From Muribaculaceae bacterium (lineage in GTDB: Bacteria > Bacteroidota > Bacteroidia > Bacteroidales > Muribaculaceae): DNA of 24,726 nt. Every line of letters begins with the position of its first letter. Position 1 is the first letter of the stretch. The translations under genes and the position numbers were made by a program. Below, in pieces: positions 1 to 7,939 of the stretch. The DNA lies in NCBI GenBank assembly GCA_009775225.1, contig VSPE01000033.1:1-24726 (forward strand), in the 5' to 3' direction. The notes beneath the pieces were generated by a model. That model did not search any database. It saw nothing but the letters and a program-made list of their open reading frames with translations, and was not told the DNA's origin.

Positions 1-77
1 TGGTTATTATTGCAGGTGTGGCAATGCTCCTAAACAGACTTCCCACAAATTAACAATCGTTATGAAACACCCTCTTA
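1..77 (+). mobile_element. Outer end of an insertion sequence (partial, body lies left of the window)
   Basis: Positions 50-77, read on the minus strand, begin TAAGAGGGTGTTTCATAAC and match 24 of 28 bases of the sequence at 24650-24677 near the other edge, read on the plus strand. Inward-reading ends of this kind are typical of Bacteroidetes IS terminal inverted repeats. A short open frame on the plus strand (3-53) reads VIIAGVAMLLNRLPTN and stops at 51-53, just inside the repeat, as expected for the C-terminus of a transposase. The protein of the neighbouring AsmA gene loses family-like sequence exactly at position 77. The IS family cannot be named because only its tip is present. The repeat match and gene interruption are seen directly; calling it an IS is inference. 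Confidence 0.6.
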
Positions 78-2754
78 GGTCGCCAGCATCCGACGATGCC
101 GTGAGGCTATGCAGGTTCACGCCGCCGTCGTACAGAAGGATATCGCCGGTAAGGCCGGTCATAGCCATGTCGGCATAAAGTATGTTGGATGCCTTGAGCG
201 AAAGCTGACCGTCGATGTTTGTGGGAATAAGCAGAGGCCCTACCGTATCGGACTGTTCCGACACCATAGCGTCCAGACGGTCGTCGAGAACTTCGTCGCT
301 GTCGCCGTTAAGCTGAATGGCAGCGCCGCCGTTGGCAAGCCTGTGCGAATACGCCGCGCCCGAGAAGGCGGCCGCTGAAAGCTGATTTACATCTATCGTG
401 TCGCTTACGAGTTTGAAATTCACCTTCAGGGAATTGTTCCCGCGCCGCGATGTAAGGGCACGCTTGATATTGGTCACCATACCGCCCACTGTAATATCGG
501 AGCTTCCGGCACGATACCTCAGATTTTTGACTGATATAGTATCGTTGCTGAAGTCAACATCGAGACGGCTTATACGGTTGCGCAGCGGGAAATAAGGCGT
601 AAACATCCTTGCGTGGCGGGTGCTGATATTGCCGTTGAGCTGCCAGCCGAGAAGGAAGCGGCGGAAGCCCTTGGTCAAATCCCACTCTATCACCTCCACA
701 TCGTTGTCTACCGTTGCCTGCACACGGCGCTTGCGCGGCTGTCCGGGGCGATGACGTCGTTTCTCATACGCAAGGCGAAGCACCGAGTCGGGGCTAAGGT
801 CGGGGCGCACGGAGCGGATGCTGTCGGATATGCGGCGTATTTCCTGCTGCATCTTCACAATGTGCGGCAGCTTGTGCATGCTTGCGTTGATATGGGCCCT
901 GTTGAGCACCAGACGCGTCGACATGGTTCCGGCAGTCATGCGCCTAAGGTCGAGATTGGCCACAAGCTCAGGCACGCGGTCGAGGCCTTTGAACCGACGC
1001 AGCACAAGACGCCCGTCAAGGCCTGTCATGTGTACGCCGGCGCTGTCGGCTACTGATTCTATATTGAGTCGGCCCAGCTTGATACCGCCGCCAATCGGCA
1101 CTACAAGTGTGGTATCGGCCACAGGTGCGGTATTCATCGCACCGGCGCCAAGCGAAAGGTCGGCGAGACTTATATCCACACCGTTGACCAGGATAGTGGC
1201 CGTATCGAGTGCTATCTTGGCCTGGAGGAACGGAGCCGACATGGAGCCATTCTCGGTGTTGTATACGCGCTCCTTCGAACCGAAGTTCAGCTTCAGCAGC
1301 CCGACTTCGGCCATTTTGGCTGTATCGGCCGAAAGATAGTAGCCCTTGTCGAGACGGGCTTCACCATTTACATCAAGTTCATGAAAACGGTTGGGCGACA
1401 GCATCGACATGCGTCCGCGTGCCGCCACATCGAGGTCGAGGCGTCCGCTCACATAGCCCTGAATAAGCCTCGACACTATGGGCGGCAGCTTTGCTAGCTC
1501 CACATCGCCGAGCAGCGTGGCGTCGAAAACAGGGTCGCTGCGCAGATTATCGGCCGCGGCCTTCACTTTCAGGTGCGTGGCAGGGCCGGCTACTTCGAAG
1601 CGCGACAGCTCTACGGTAGCGCTGTCGAGGTCATGACCGCGAAGTGTGGCCGTTACATCGAAGCCGAGCTGCCGGAAATCGGCATTGCCATACACAAGGC
1701 TGCAATCGTCCATCGAAACATTGACCCGAGCGTAGGGAATAGTATCGCGGGACGGCACATAGGGGCGCAGCAACTCGGCTTCAAGACCTATGGCTCCGTC
1801 GGTACGGAAGTACGGCGCTATCAAGCGGTTGGCGCGGCGAACACTATCGGGAAGCACCGAAAGCATATCGGACACGGCTATAGGAGCCACGCGCACACGG
1901 GCCGATGTCACCTGCATGGTGCTGTCGAGGTCTACGCCCGCATCGATAGTTGCTTTGAGAAAAGCTCCGTAGAGGCTGAATTCCTCGAAGGTCATCATCA
2001 TGGGTCGTTTCGGACTCCAGTGCATGCGGCCGTCGACACCGAATACAATGTCTTCGAGGTTTATGGCCGTTTTCGTCATAGGCGAGGAGAGGCTGCCGCT
2101 CACGCTGAGGCGGTACACAGGCTCGCCCACATGGTCGAGACTCACATCGCGCAGCAGCAATATACTTGCCGAAGTGCTGTCTACGGCATTGAAATATCGT
2201 ATTTCGCGAGGTTCCACAAAGGCAAAATGGTCGAGCGAGAACGGAGGCACCACCACAGCCCCCTGAGGGGTGGCAGCCGTATCGGCGGGAGCCGCACTGC
2301 TGTAGATGTCGAAGTTGCCGCGCCCGTCACGGTCAAGCACAATGTTCACGCCGGGGCGCACAAGCTCTATGTTGCGGAGGGCAATCTCGCCTTTTGAGAG
2401 GAAACGTCCCGCATCCACCGAACCGCCAAAGCGGTCTATCGTAAATAGCGAGTCGGCCCACACCGGCAGTGCCGCGCGCGCCTCGGCGTCGAGGCCGTCG
2501 AAGGCTTTCGACACCACCGTAAGCGAGTCTACCTCGACACGCAGCACCGGGAACGAAGGCTCGAATGAAAGCTCCACACGGCTCACGCTCACACGGGCAT
2601 CGAGTGCCTTGTTGGCATACTTCTGCACTATCGGCGTGAGGTATTGGGGGTTCAGTACGTTTACAGCGCATATAAGCGCTGCGCCCACGGCAAGCACAAG
2701 CGCCATGAGCAGCATAGATAAAGTGAATATGATATTTACAATGATACGGCGCAT
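7..2754 (-). CDS. AsmA-family envelope protein, C-terminus truncated by an IS end
   Basis: The reading frame gives 915 residues. A single N-terminal membrane segment (about residues 8-31) is followed by a long, beta-rich periplasmic region. The N-terminal part (for example LVRPGVNIVLDRDGRGNFDI, 131-150) is typical of AsmA, the group of inner-membrane anchored proteins thought to move or control lipids between the membranes. Native sequence appears to end at about residue 892 (ASSDAGD). The last 23 residues are encoded by the IS end at 7-77 and are not family-like. Bacteroidetes AsmA proteins normally continue for roughly 200 more residues beyond this kind of motif, so the gene is probably truncated. 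It starts 12 bases after the DUF5715 gene and is probably cotranscribed with it. Family assignment is firm; loss of function is inference. Confidence 0.8.
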   Translation of the reverse strand: MRRIIVNIIFTLSMLLMALVLAVGAALICAVNVLNPQYLTPIVQKYANKALDARVSVSRVELSFEPSFPVLRVEVDSLTVVSKAFDGLDAEARAALPVWADSLFTIDRFGGSVDAGRFLSKGEIALRNIELVRPGVNIVLDRDGRGNFDIYSSAAPADTAATPQGAVVVPPFSLDHFAFVEPREIRYFNAVDSTSASILLLRDVSLDHVGEPVYRLSVSGSLSSPMTKTAINLEDIVFGVDGRMHWSPKRPMMMTFEEFSLYGAFLKATIDAGVDLDSTMQVTSARVRVAPIAVSDMLSVLPDSVRRANRLIAPYFRTDGAIGLEAELLRPYVPSRDTIPYARVNVSMDDCSLVYGNADFRQLGFDVTATLRGHDLDSATVELSRFEVAGPATHLKVKAAADNLRSDPVFDATLLGDVELAKLPPIVSRLIQGYVSGRLDLDVAARGRMSMLSPNRFHELDVNGEARLDKGYYLSADTAKMAEVGLLKLNFGSKERVYNTENGSMSAPFLQAKIALDTATILVNGVDISLADLSLGAGAMNTAPVADTTLVVPIGGGIKLGRLNIESVADSAGVHMTGLDGRLVLRRFKGLDRVPELVANLDLRRMTAGTMSTRLVLNRAHINASMHKLPHIVKMQQEIRRISDSIRSVRPDLSPDSVLRLAYEKRRHRPGQPRKRRVQATVDNDVEVIEWDLTKGFRRFLLGWQLNGNISTRHARMFTPYFPLRNRISRLDVDFSNDTISVKNLRYRAGSSDITVGGMVTNIKRALTSRRGNNSLKVNFKLVSDTIDVNQLSAAAFSGAAYSHRLANGGAAIQLNGDSDEVLDDRLDAMVSEQSDTVGPLLIPTNIDGQLSLKASNILYADMAMTGLTGDILLYDGGVNLHSLTASSDAGDLRGCFITIVNLWEVCLGALPHLQ

Positions 2755-2766
2755 AGCAGTGTACTG

Positions 2767-3525
2767 TCAGGGGGCTGTGGCTGTGATGTGGAAACAAGCC
2801 TGCTTGCGTTCGTGCTTCACCAGGCACCTGCCCTCGGAGCGCAAGTCGAATATTATTTCGGCAAGCAGGTTCTTGAGGTCTTCGAAGGTACGCCGGGTGT
2901 CGGCAGGATTGTCACATATAAATTTACTGTAGCTGATATCGAAAGTTGTGGCATACTGGTGGGCGCTCTCTACGGTGGCGTTGCGGTTCACACGGCGCAA
3001 ACGCCCTACCGTGACCGGGGTACGCAGCATGCTTGTTACCTTGGGCCGGTAAGTGCCGCCTCCTCGGGCAGCCAGCGAGTCGGCGAAGCGCTTGCCAATC
3101 TCATCAAGCAGCGAGGCGGCGTGCGGAACAAGAAACGGGAAGGAATGTGTCAGCGAGTCCACATATATATATCGGTCGGAGCGCACTTCCACCAGGCCCT
3201 TGGCGTTTCGCCACGCCGAGGCATCGCCGCTCACAGGCTCTATGCCGCCGGCCACTGCGTGCTCAAGATGCCGGTAGTTGCTATCGTTGAACACTCGCCC
3301 GAAAGTTCCGCCGAGTTGGCGCACCCGCAGACGCTCGCAATTGCTGTCGGGCGCGTCGGCCGGCTTCATGGCATAGACGTTATGCGAGTCGGGTTCCGCA
3401 AGTATATGAGCGAGCGCGGCACCGACCTCATAACGGCTGAGGTCAGGCTCCGGGGCTCCGGTACGGCTGCAAGCGACTGCCGATAATAAGGCAAGGCATA
3501 CGGAGATGGCTACGATGTTCTTCAT
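2767..3525 (-). CDS. DUF5715 lipoprotein, peptidase M15-like
   Basis: The 252-residue protein starts with a hydrophobic signal ending at a probable lipidated Cys19 (SAVAC), so it is likely an envelope lipoprotein. The core resembles the DUF5715 family, which looks related to M15 D-Ala-D-Ala peptidases. SAHQYATTFDIS (187-198) corresponds to the SxHxxGxxxD zinc motif, with His189 and Asp196 as candidate ligands. ACFHI (243-247) provides His246 as the likely third ligand. The usual glycine of the motif is Ala192 here. SMLRT and RLRRVN (165-180) are conserved-looking elements ahead of the motif. A role in peptidoglycan trimming is a reasonable inference, not shown. It is the first gene of a minus-strand pair with AsmA and diverges from the CotH gene across 54 bases. 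Confidence 0.75.
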   Translation of the reverse strand: MKNIVAISVCLALLSAVACSRTGAPEPDLSRYEVGAALAHILAEPDSHNVYAMKPADAPDSNCERLRVRQLGGTFGRVFNDSNYRHLEHAVAGGIEPVSGDASAWRNAKGLVEVRSDRYIYVDSLTHSFPFLVPHAASLLDEIGKRFADSLAARGGGTYRPKVTSMLRTPVTVGRLRRVNRNATVESAHQYATTFDISYSKFICDNPADTRRTFEDLKNLLAEIIFDLRSEGRCLVKHERKQACFHITATAP

Positions 3526-3530
3526 ATCAA

Positions 3531-3563
3531 TTCGCGAAGTTACAAATTATTTCACTAACTTTG
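3531..3563 (+). promoter_or_regulatory. Promoter for the CotH lipoprotein gene
   Basis: A perfect Bacteroidetes -7 box, TAACTTTG, lies at 3556-3563. A weak -33 element, TTCG at 3531-3534, precedes it by 21 bases. Transcription would start near 3570, leaving a very short leader before the ATG at 3580 or 3586. Confidence 0.6.
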
Positions 3564-3579
3564 TGGCTTGAAATAAAAA

Positions 3580-5997
3580 ATGAATATGAAAAACAGCATC
3601 CTTTCTCCGGCTTGCACCATTATAGCTCTCCTCCTCTGCATTTTGGCAGGTTGTTCTTATTCCGACGACATTAATTCTCTCAAAAACCGCGTAAGTTCGC
3701 TTGAAGACGCGGTGGCTTCGCTGCAGCAGGCGTTCGACGACGGCAAAATAATCACCTCGGTAGAGGAAAGCCCCCAAGGCTATACAATCACTTTCTCCGA
3801 CGGCTCGGCGATAAGCCTGAGGCATGGCAGCGACGGTGCCGACGGAAACAATGGCTCCGACGGAAGCGACGGAAGAGACGGTATTACCCCCCTGCTGAAA
3901 GTAGACCTCGACGGCTGCTGGATAGTATCGTACGACAACGGCAACTCCTTTACACCCATTACCGACTCGCAGGGCAATCCCGTATCAGCCACAGGAGCCG
4001 ACGGAAACGACGGCGCAGACGGAAAGCCCGGCGCCGCAGGCCTGTGCGTACGCGTTGCCCTTATCGACGGCTGCTACGCCTTCGAGATTTACAGTCCCGA
4101 TGCGCCGGACTCGGTCATCGAAACTATCATTACACCCTACACCTCCAATCCGGCATCTGTGCTCGCATCGGTGGTCGAAAACCCCGTAAACGGCACCATA
4201 ACTCTTACTATGGCCGACGGCTCGGAGTTCACGTTCAACCTCGATGTGGCCTACCCCGCCTCGGTGGCCCTCCTTACAAACTTTCTTGAGATAAAGGCCG
4301 ACACAGGCACTGCCGCTTTCGAGTTCAGACTCAACCCCTCCAACATCTTCTTCAACTTCATTTGCTCGGGCGAAGGATGCAACACCCGGCTCGACCTCAT
4401 ATCGGTCTCAGCCCGCGCCGACGCACCCTCCTATGTCACCGAGCCGTCGGCCTACCGCATCACCTCGGTAAAGCCCTCGGTAAACAGCCTGGGCGAGCGC
4501 AAGGCAGGTCAGTACACAGCCACGGTGGAATGTGCCGACAAGGATAAATACGGCGAAGAGACAGTGGCGCTCGTACTCTCGGCAAAAGACGGCAAAGGCC
4601 GCGACATAGAAATATCATCGTCGGTAATGAGCGTGGCCTACGGTGTGGCACCGCGCATACACGGTGTCTACGTGGAAGGGCAGGCCGCCGAACGGCGCGA
4701 AGACTGCAAGTTCTACATCTCACTCCCCCACGATGCCGACCGCTCGAAGCTGAGCGTGACCTTCGACACCGGCTGCGAAGCGATTGTCGACGACCTCGGC
4801 AACGACATTCTGCGCAGCGGGCGCATCGACCTAACCACTCCGCGGACACTCACCGCCTCGCTCGGCGGCATGACGGCTCAGTACACGCTCGCGGCATGCT
4901 TCAGCCCACTCCCCGTAATGTATATAGGCACTCCGGGCGAGATTGACTCCAAAGAGATATGGGCCGACTGCACCTCGCTGCAGTTGCTCCACTCCGACGG
5001 CTGCGACGCCGTATACGACGGCGCAAAAATCCGAGGCCGCGGCAATTCCACCTGGTATTTCCCCAAGAAACCCTACGCACTGAAACTCGGCAAGAAAACC
5101 GAAGTGCTGGGCATGCCCAAGCACAAGCGCTGGGTTCTGCTGGCAAACAGGCTCGACCGAACCCTGATGCGAAACGACGTGGCCTTCAGGATTGCAAGCC
5201 TCATGCCTGCTCTCGACTGGACTCCTCGCGGCACCTTTGTCGACGTGGTGGTAAACGGTGTTTTCCAAGGCAACTATTACCTGTGTGAGCAAATCAAGGC
5301 CGACGAGAACCGCGTGAATGTCGGCGACAGCGGGTACATAGTGGAGTTCGACACCAACTTCGACGAAGTAAACAAGTTCCGCTCGGCAGTGTACAATCTG
5401 CCCGTAAACATCAAGTCGCCCGACGAAGACGACATCCGCGACGACCAGCTTGAATATATCACCTCGTATATCAACCGTATAGAGGAGCTGCTGCGCGACG
5501 GCGGCGAGCAGGCGGCCGACGACGTGTTCGACTACATCGACATCAATTCCTTCATCGACTGGTGGCTTGTACACGAAGTCACCTGCAACGGCGAGCCTCA
5601 GCACCCCAAAAGCTGCTATATGCACAAAACCGCCGACGGCATACTGATGGCCGGCCCCGTATGGGACTTCGACTACGGAACTTTCACCCCCGGCATAAAC
5701 AAATGGCTCGACAACAAATCGATATGGTACTCGCAGCTCTTTGCCAAGCCCGAGTTCAAGGCTCGTGTAAAAGAGCGCTGGGCGCAGTGCAAGCCTCTGC
5801 TCGAAAGCATGCCCGGATACATCGACAATATGGCCGCCATGCTGCGCGAGTCGGAAGCGGCCAACTCCGAGCTGTGGCCCATAACGACAGTGGTGAACGG
5901 CGACGAAAAGCTATCCTTCGAGCAGGCCGTAAACCGCCTCAAGACATGCCTTGCCAACCGCATTGTGTGGATGGATACCCGCATCGCAATTTTATGA
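3580..5997 (+). CDS. CotH-kinase-domain surface lipoprotein with collagen-like repeats
   Basis: The 805-residue protein has a signal peptide with lipobox LAGC (Cys25), then a short coiled coil (31-52) resembling the DUF4988 start seen in Bacteroidetes surface lipoproteins. Two Gly-X-Y runs follow (83-101 and 139-154), then beta-rich regions to about residue 440. The CotH domain occupies about 445-805: IRGRGNSTW (484-492), KKPYALKL (496-503), WVLLANRLDRTLMRND (518-533), FQGNYYLCEQIK (562-573), and GPVWDFDYG (692-700), which matches the acidic metal-binding motif of the family. CotH proteins are atypical protein kinases, first known from phosphorylating spore coat proteins. Here the substrate is unknown and probably extracytoplasmic. 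The second ATG (3586) is an equally possible start. RlmD follows after 26 bases but is functionally unrelated. Confidence 0.85.
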   Translation: MNMKNSILSPACTIIALLLCILAGCSYSDDINSLKNRVSSLEDAVASLQQAFDDGKIITSVEESPQGYTITFSDGSAISLRHGSDGADGNNGSDGSDGRDGITPLLKVDLDGCWIVSYDNGNSFTPITDSQGNPVSATGADGNDGADGKPGAAGLCVRVALIDGCYAFEIYSPDAPDSVIETIITPYTSNPASVLASVVENPVNGTITLTMADGSEFTFNLDVAYPASVALLTNFLEIKADTGTAAFEFRLNPSNIFFNFICSGEGCNTRLDLISVSARADAPSYVTEPSAYRITSVKPSVNSLGERKAGQYTATVECADKDKYGEETVALVLSAKDGKGRDIEISSSVMSVAYGVAPRIHGVYVEGQAAERREDCKFYISLPHDADRSKLSVTFDTGCEAIVDDLGNDILRSGRIDLTTPRTLTASLGGMTAQYTLAACFSPLPVMYIGTPGEIDSKEIWADCTSLQLLHSDGCDAVYDGAKIRGRGNSTWYFPKKPYALKLGKKTEVLGMPKHKRWVLLANRLDRTLMRNDVAFRIASLMPALDWTPRGTFVDVVVNGVFQGNYYLCEQIKADENRVNVGDSGYIVEFDTNFDEVNKFRSAVYNLPVNIKSPDEDDIRDDQLEYITSYINRIEELLRDGGEQAADDVFDYIDINSFIDWWLVHEVTCNGEPQHPKSCYMHKTADGILMAGPVWDFDYGTFTPGINKWLDNKSIWYSQLFAKPEFKARVKERWAQCKPLLESMPGYIDNMAAMLRESEAANSELWPITTVVNGDEKLSFEQAVNRLKTCLANRIVWMDTRIAIL
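3826..4041 (+). repeat. Collagen-like Gly-X-Y coding repeats
   Basis: Within the CotH lipoprotein, residues 83-101 hold six successive Gly-X-Y triplets, mostly G-S/A-D, and residues 139-154 hold five more ending GKPGAAG. The DNA repeats a ggc/gga-nnn-gac pattern. The two runs are separated by 37 residues of non-repeat sequence. They may form a stalk, a flexible linker or a collagen-like trimer; that is inference. Confidence 0.8.
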
Positions 5998-6023
5998 CAA
6001 CACAACATAGTTAACAAACAACA

Positions 6024-7475
6024 ATGTCTCGTAAAAGAAAAGAACTTCCGCTGCTGAGCAATGTCGAAATCATTGACGTTGCCGCCGAAGGAAACGCCAT
6101 AGCCCGCGTCGACGGCATGGCCGTATTTGTTCCATTCGGCGCACCCGGCGACATCGTGGATATAAAGATAGAGAAGAAAAAGAAATCATACGCGCAGGGC
6201 CGCATAGCCGCTATGGTAAAGCCCTCCGACATCCGTCAGGAGCCGCGATGCGAGCACTTCACAGTATGCGGTGGTTGCCGCTGGCAGCATCTCCCATACC
6301 AATATCAGCTCCGATGCAAACGGCAGCAGGTGGTCGACGCGCTCGAACGCATCGCCAAGATAGAGCTGCCGCCTATCCCCGACGCGCTGGGCAGCAACAA
6401 TATATGGGAGTACCGCAACAAAATGGAATACACCTTCTCGAACCGCTGCTGGCTCACTTTCGAACAGCTTAACAGCGGCGAGGAATTCCCCGACCGCAAC
6501 GCTGCAGGCTTCCACATACCCGGCGCCTTCGACAAGGTGCTCGATATCGGCCGCTGCCACCTCCAGAACGACATCTCGAACCGCATGCGCCACTTCGTGA
6601 AAGACTACGCAGTAAACCACGCTCTTCCGCTCTACGACCTCCGAGCCCAGGAAGGCTTCCTCCGCACAATGATGGTACGAATTGCCTCGACCGGCGAAAT
6701 AATGGTAGTAATCGTGGCGGGAGAAGACCGCCCCGACGAACTGCATGCACTCCTCAACGCCTTTAAGGACGAGTTCCCTCAGATAACATCGCTCATGTAC
6801 GTTATCAACACCAAGGTCAACGACACCTTCGCCGACCTCCCCGTGCACCTCTTCGCAGGCAAAGACCACATCGAGGAGGAAATGGAGGGTCTGCGCTTCC
6901 GTGTTGGCCCCAAATCATTCTATCAGACAAACTCGCTCCAGGCATACGAGCTGTACAAGGTGGTGCGCGACTTCGCACGGCTAAGCGGCTCCGAACTGGT
7001 CTACGACCTCTACACCGGCACCGGCACAATAGCGAACTTCGTGAGCCGCAAAGCCCGCAAGGTAATAGGAGTAGAGTATGTGCCCGAAGCTATCGAGGAC
7101 GCAAAAGTAAACTCGGCCATAAACGGCATCGACAACACCCTCTTCTACGCAGGCGACATGAAAGACGTGCTGAACGACGACTTCATCGCCGCACACGGCC
7201 GTCCCGACGTGATGATTGTAGACCCTCCACGCGCAGGCATGCACCAGGACGTGGTCGACACCATACTCAGGGCCGAGCCGCCGGTAATAGTTTACGTGAG
7301 CTGCAACCCGGCCACACAGGCACGCGACCTCGCTCTGCTCGACACCAAGTACGGTGTGGAGGCGGTGCAGCCCGTCGATATGTTCCCCCACACACAGCAT
7401 GTGGAGAACGTGGTGCGACTCATCCGCCGCGACAAGCCGGAGCAGCCCGCTCAGGAAGCCAGCGAGGAATTGTAA
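6024..7475 (+). CDS. rlmD: 23S rRNA (uracil-C5)-methyltransferase, RlmD/RumA type
   Basis: The 483-residue length is normal for the family. An N-terminal TRAM RNA-binding domain (about 10-68) precedes four cysteines arranged for a 4Fe-4S cluster (Cys76, Cys82, Cys85, Cys178). The SAM-binding motif is YDLYTGTGT (327-335), followed by DPPRAG (400-405) and the catalytic Cys427 in SCNPA. HTQHVE (456-461) is the usual C-terminal signature. The enzyme methylates C5 of a uracil in 23S rRNA using S-adenosylmethionine. The exact base (U1939 or U747) cannot be read from sequence, and Bacteroidetes often carry more than one paralogue. Its 3' end overlaps the convergent CYTH gene by 25 bases. Confidence 0.92.
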   Translation: MSRKRKELPLLSNVEIIDVAAEGNAIARVDGMAVFVPFGAPGDIVDIKIEKKKKSYAQGRIAAMVKPSDIRQEPRCEHFTVCGGCRWQHLPYQYQLRCKRQQVVDALERIAKIELPPIPDALGSNNIWEYRNKMEYTFSNRCWLTFEQLNSGEEFPDRNAAGFHIPGAFDKVLDIGRCHLQNDISNRMRHFVKDYAVNHALPLYDLRAQEGFLRTMMVRIASTGEIMVVIVAGEDRPDELHALLNAFKDEFPQITSLMYVINTKVNDTFADLPVHLFAGKDHIEEEMEGLRFRVGPKSFYQTNSLQAYELYKVVRDFARLSGSELVYDLYTGTGTIANFVSRKARKVIGVEYVPEAIEDAKVNSAINGIDNTLFYAGDMKDVLNDDFIAAHGRPDVMIVDPPRAGMHQDVVDTILRAEPPVIVYVSCNPATQARDLALLDTKYGVEAVQPVDMFPHTQHVENVVRLIRRDKPEQPAQEASEEL

Positions 7476-7903
7476 TACTCGGGACGCCCCGTCACCTCAT
7501 CGCCCGCAAACGGGGCCTTGACAAAGGGGGTGTCCTCCGAGGGCAGTTCAAGCTCGGCAACCACAAGCCCTGCATGGCGCCCGTGAAACTCATCCACTTC
7601 CCAGCAGAGGTCGTCGCCGGCATCTACACACCAGCGCGTTTTCTCTATCACTCGCATGCCGCAGCACTCGGCAAGCATGGCGCGCGCATCCTCCACGGGA
7701 ACAGGGTATTCCCATTCCCCGCGCGTGGCGCCGCGGTTGCGACTCTTCACGGTTAGCCATGCCTCGCCGTCGCAGATACGCACACGCACGGTGGCGTCGG
7801 CGTCGGTGCTCAGATAGCCCTGCGAGATTTCCCTACGGGAGAAAGCCAGCTCCTTGTAGCTGTGGTCTTTCACAAGAAATTTACGTTCTATTTCCTTTGC
7901 CAT
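7451..7903 (-). CDS. CYTH domain protein (triphosphate tunnel metalloenzyme)
   Basis: The 150-residue protein is a single CYTH domain. The defining ExExK motif is EIERK (4-8). Charged tunnel-facing residues follow in alternating positions: VRVR (39-42), TVKSR (51-55), EWE (63-65), KTR (88-90), WEVDEF (101-106) and AELEL (116-120). Short bacterial members of this family act on inorganic triphosphate or other triphosphates with a divalent metal, so a tripolyphosphatase-like activity is likely, but the substrate cannot be assigned. The protein is cytoplasmic with no signal peptide. It has its own promoter box and diverges from the DUF5686 gene, with only 36 bases between the two starts. Confidence 0.88.
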   Translation of the reverse strand: MAKEIERKFLVKDHSYKELAFSRREISQGYLSTDADATVRVRICDGEAWLTVKSRNRGATRGEWEYPVPVEDARAMLAECCGMRVIEKTRWCVDAGDDLCWEVDEFHGRHAGLVVAELELPSEDTPFVKAPFAGDEVTGRPEYYNSSLAS

Positions 7904-7921
7904 AATCGCTATTGTTTACGA

Positions 7922-7929
7922 CAAAGTTA
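7922..7929 (-). promoter_or_regulatory. -7 promoter box for the CYTH gene
   Basis: On the minus strand this reads TAACTTTG, a perfect TAnnTTTG box, 18 bases before the ATG at 7903. No convincing -33 element was found at the right distance. Confidence 0.5.
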
Positions 7930-7939
7930 GTCAAAATAT

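Noticed and set aside
1573..2397. Long open frame on the plus strand (274 codons) opposite the AsmA gene
   Set aside because: It lacks any recognisable domain or start signal, and its His/Arg/Ala-rich composition is typical of the shadow strand of a high-GC coding gene.
3826..4041. Short regular repeats as a possible CRISPR-like array
   Set aside because: The periodicity is nine bases, in frame, and encodes Gly-X-Y triplets, so it is a protein repeat.
4831..5625. Minus-strand open frame of 264 codons opposite the CotH domain
   Set aside because: It lies wholly inside conserved CotH coding sequence and shows no domain of its own.
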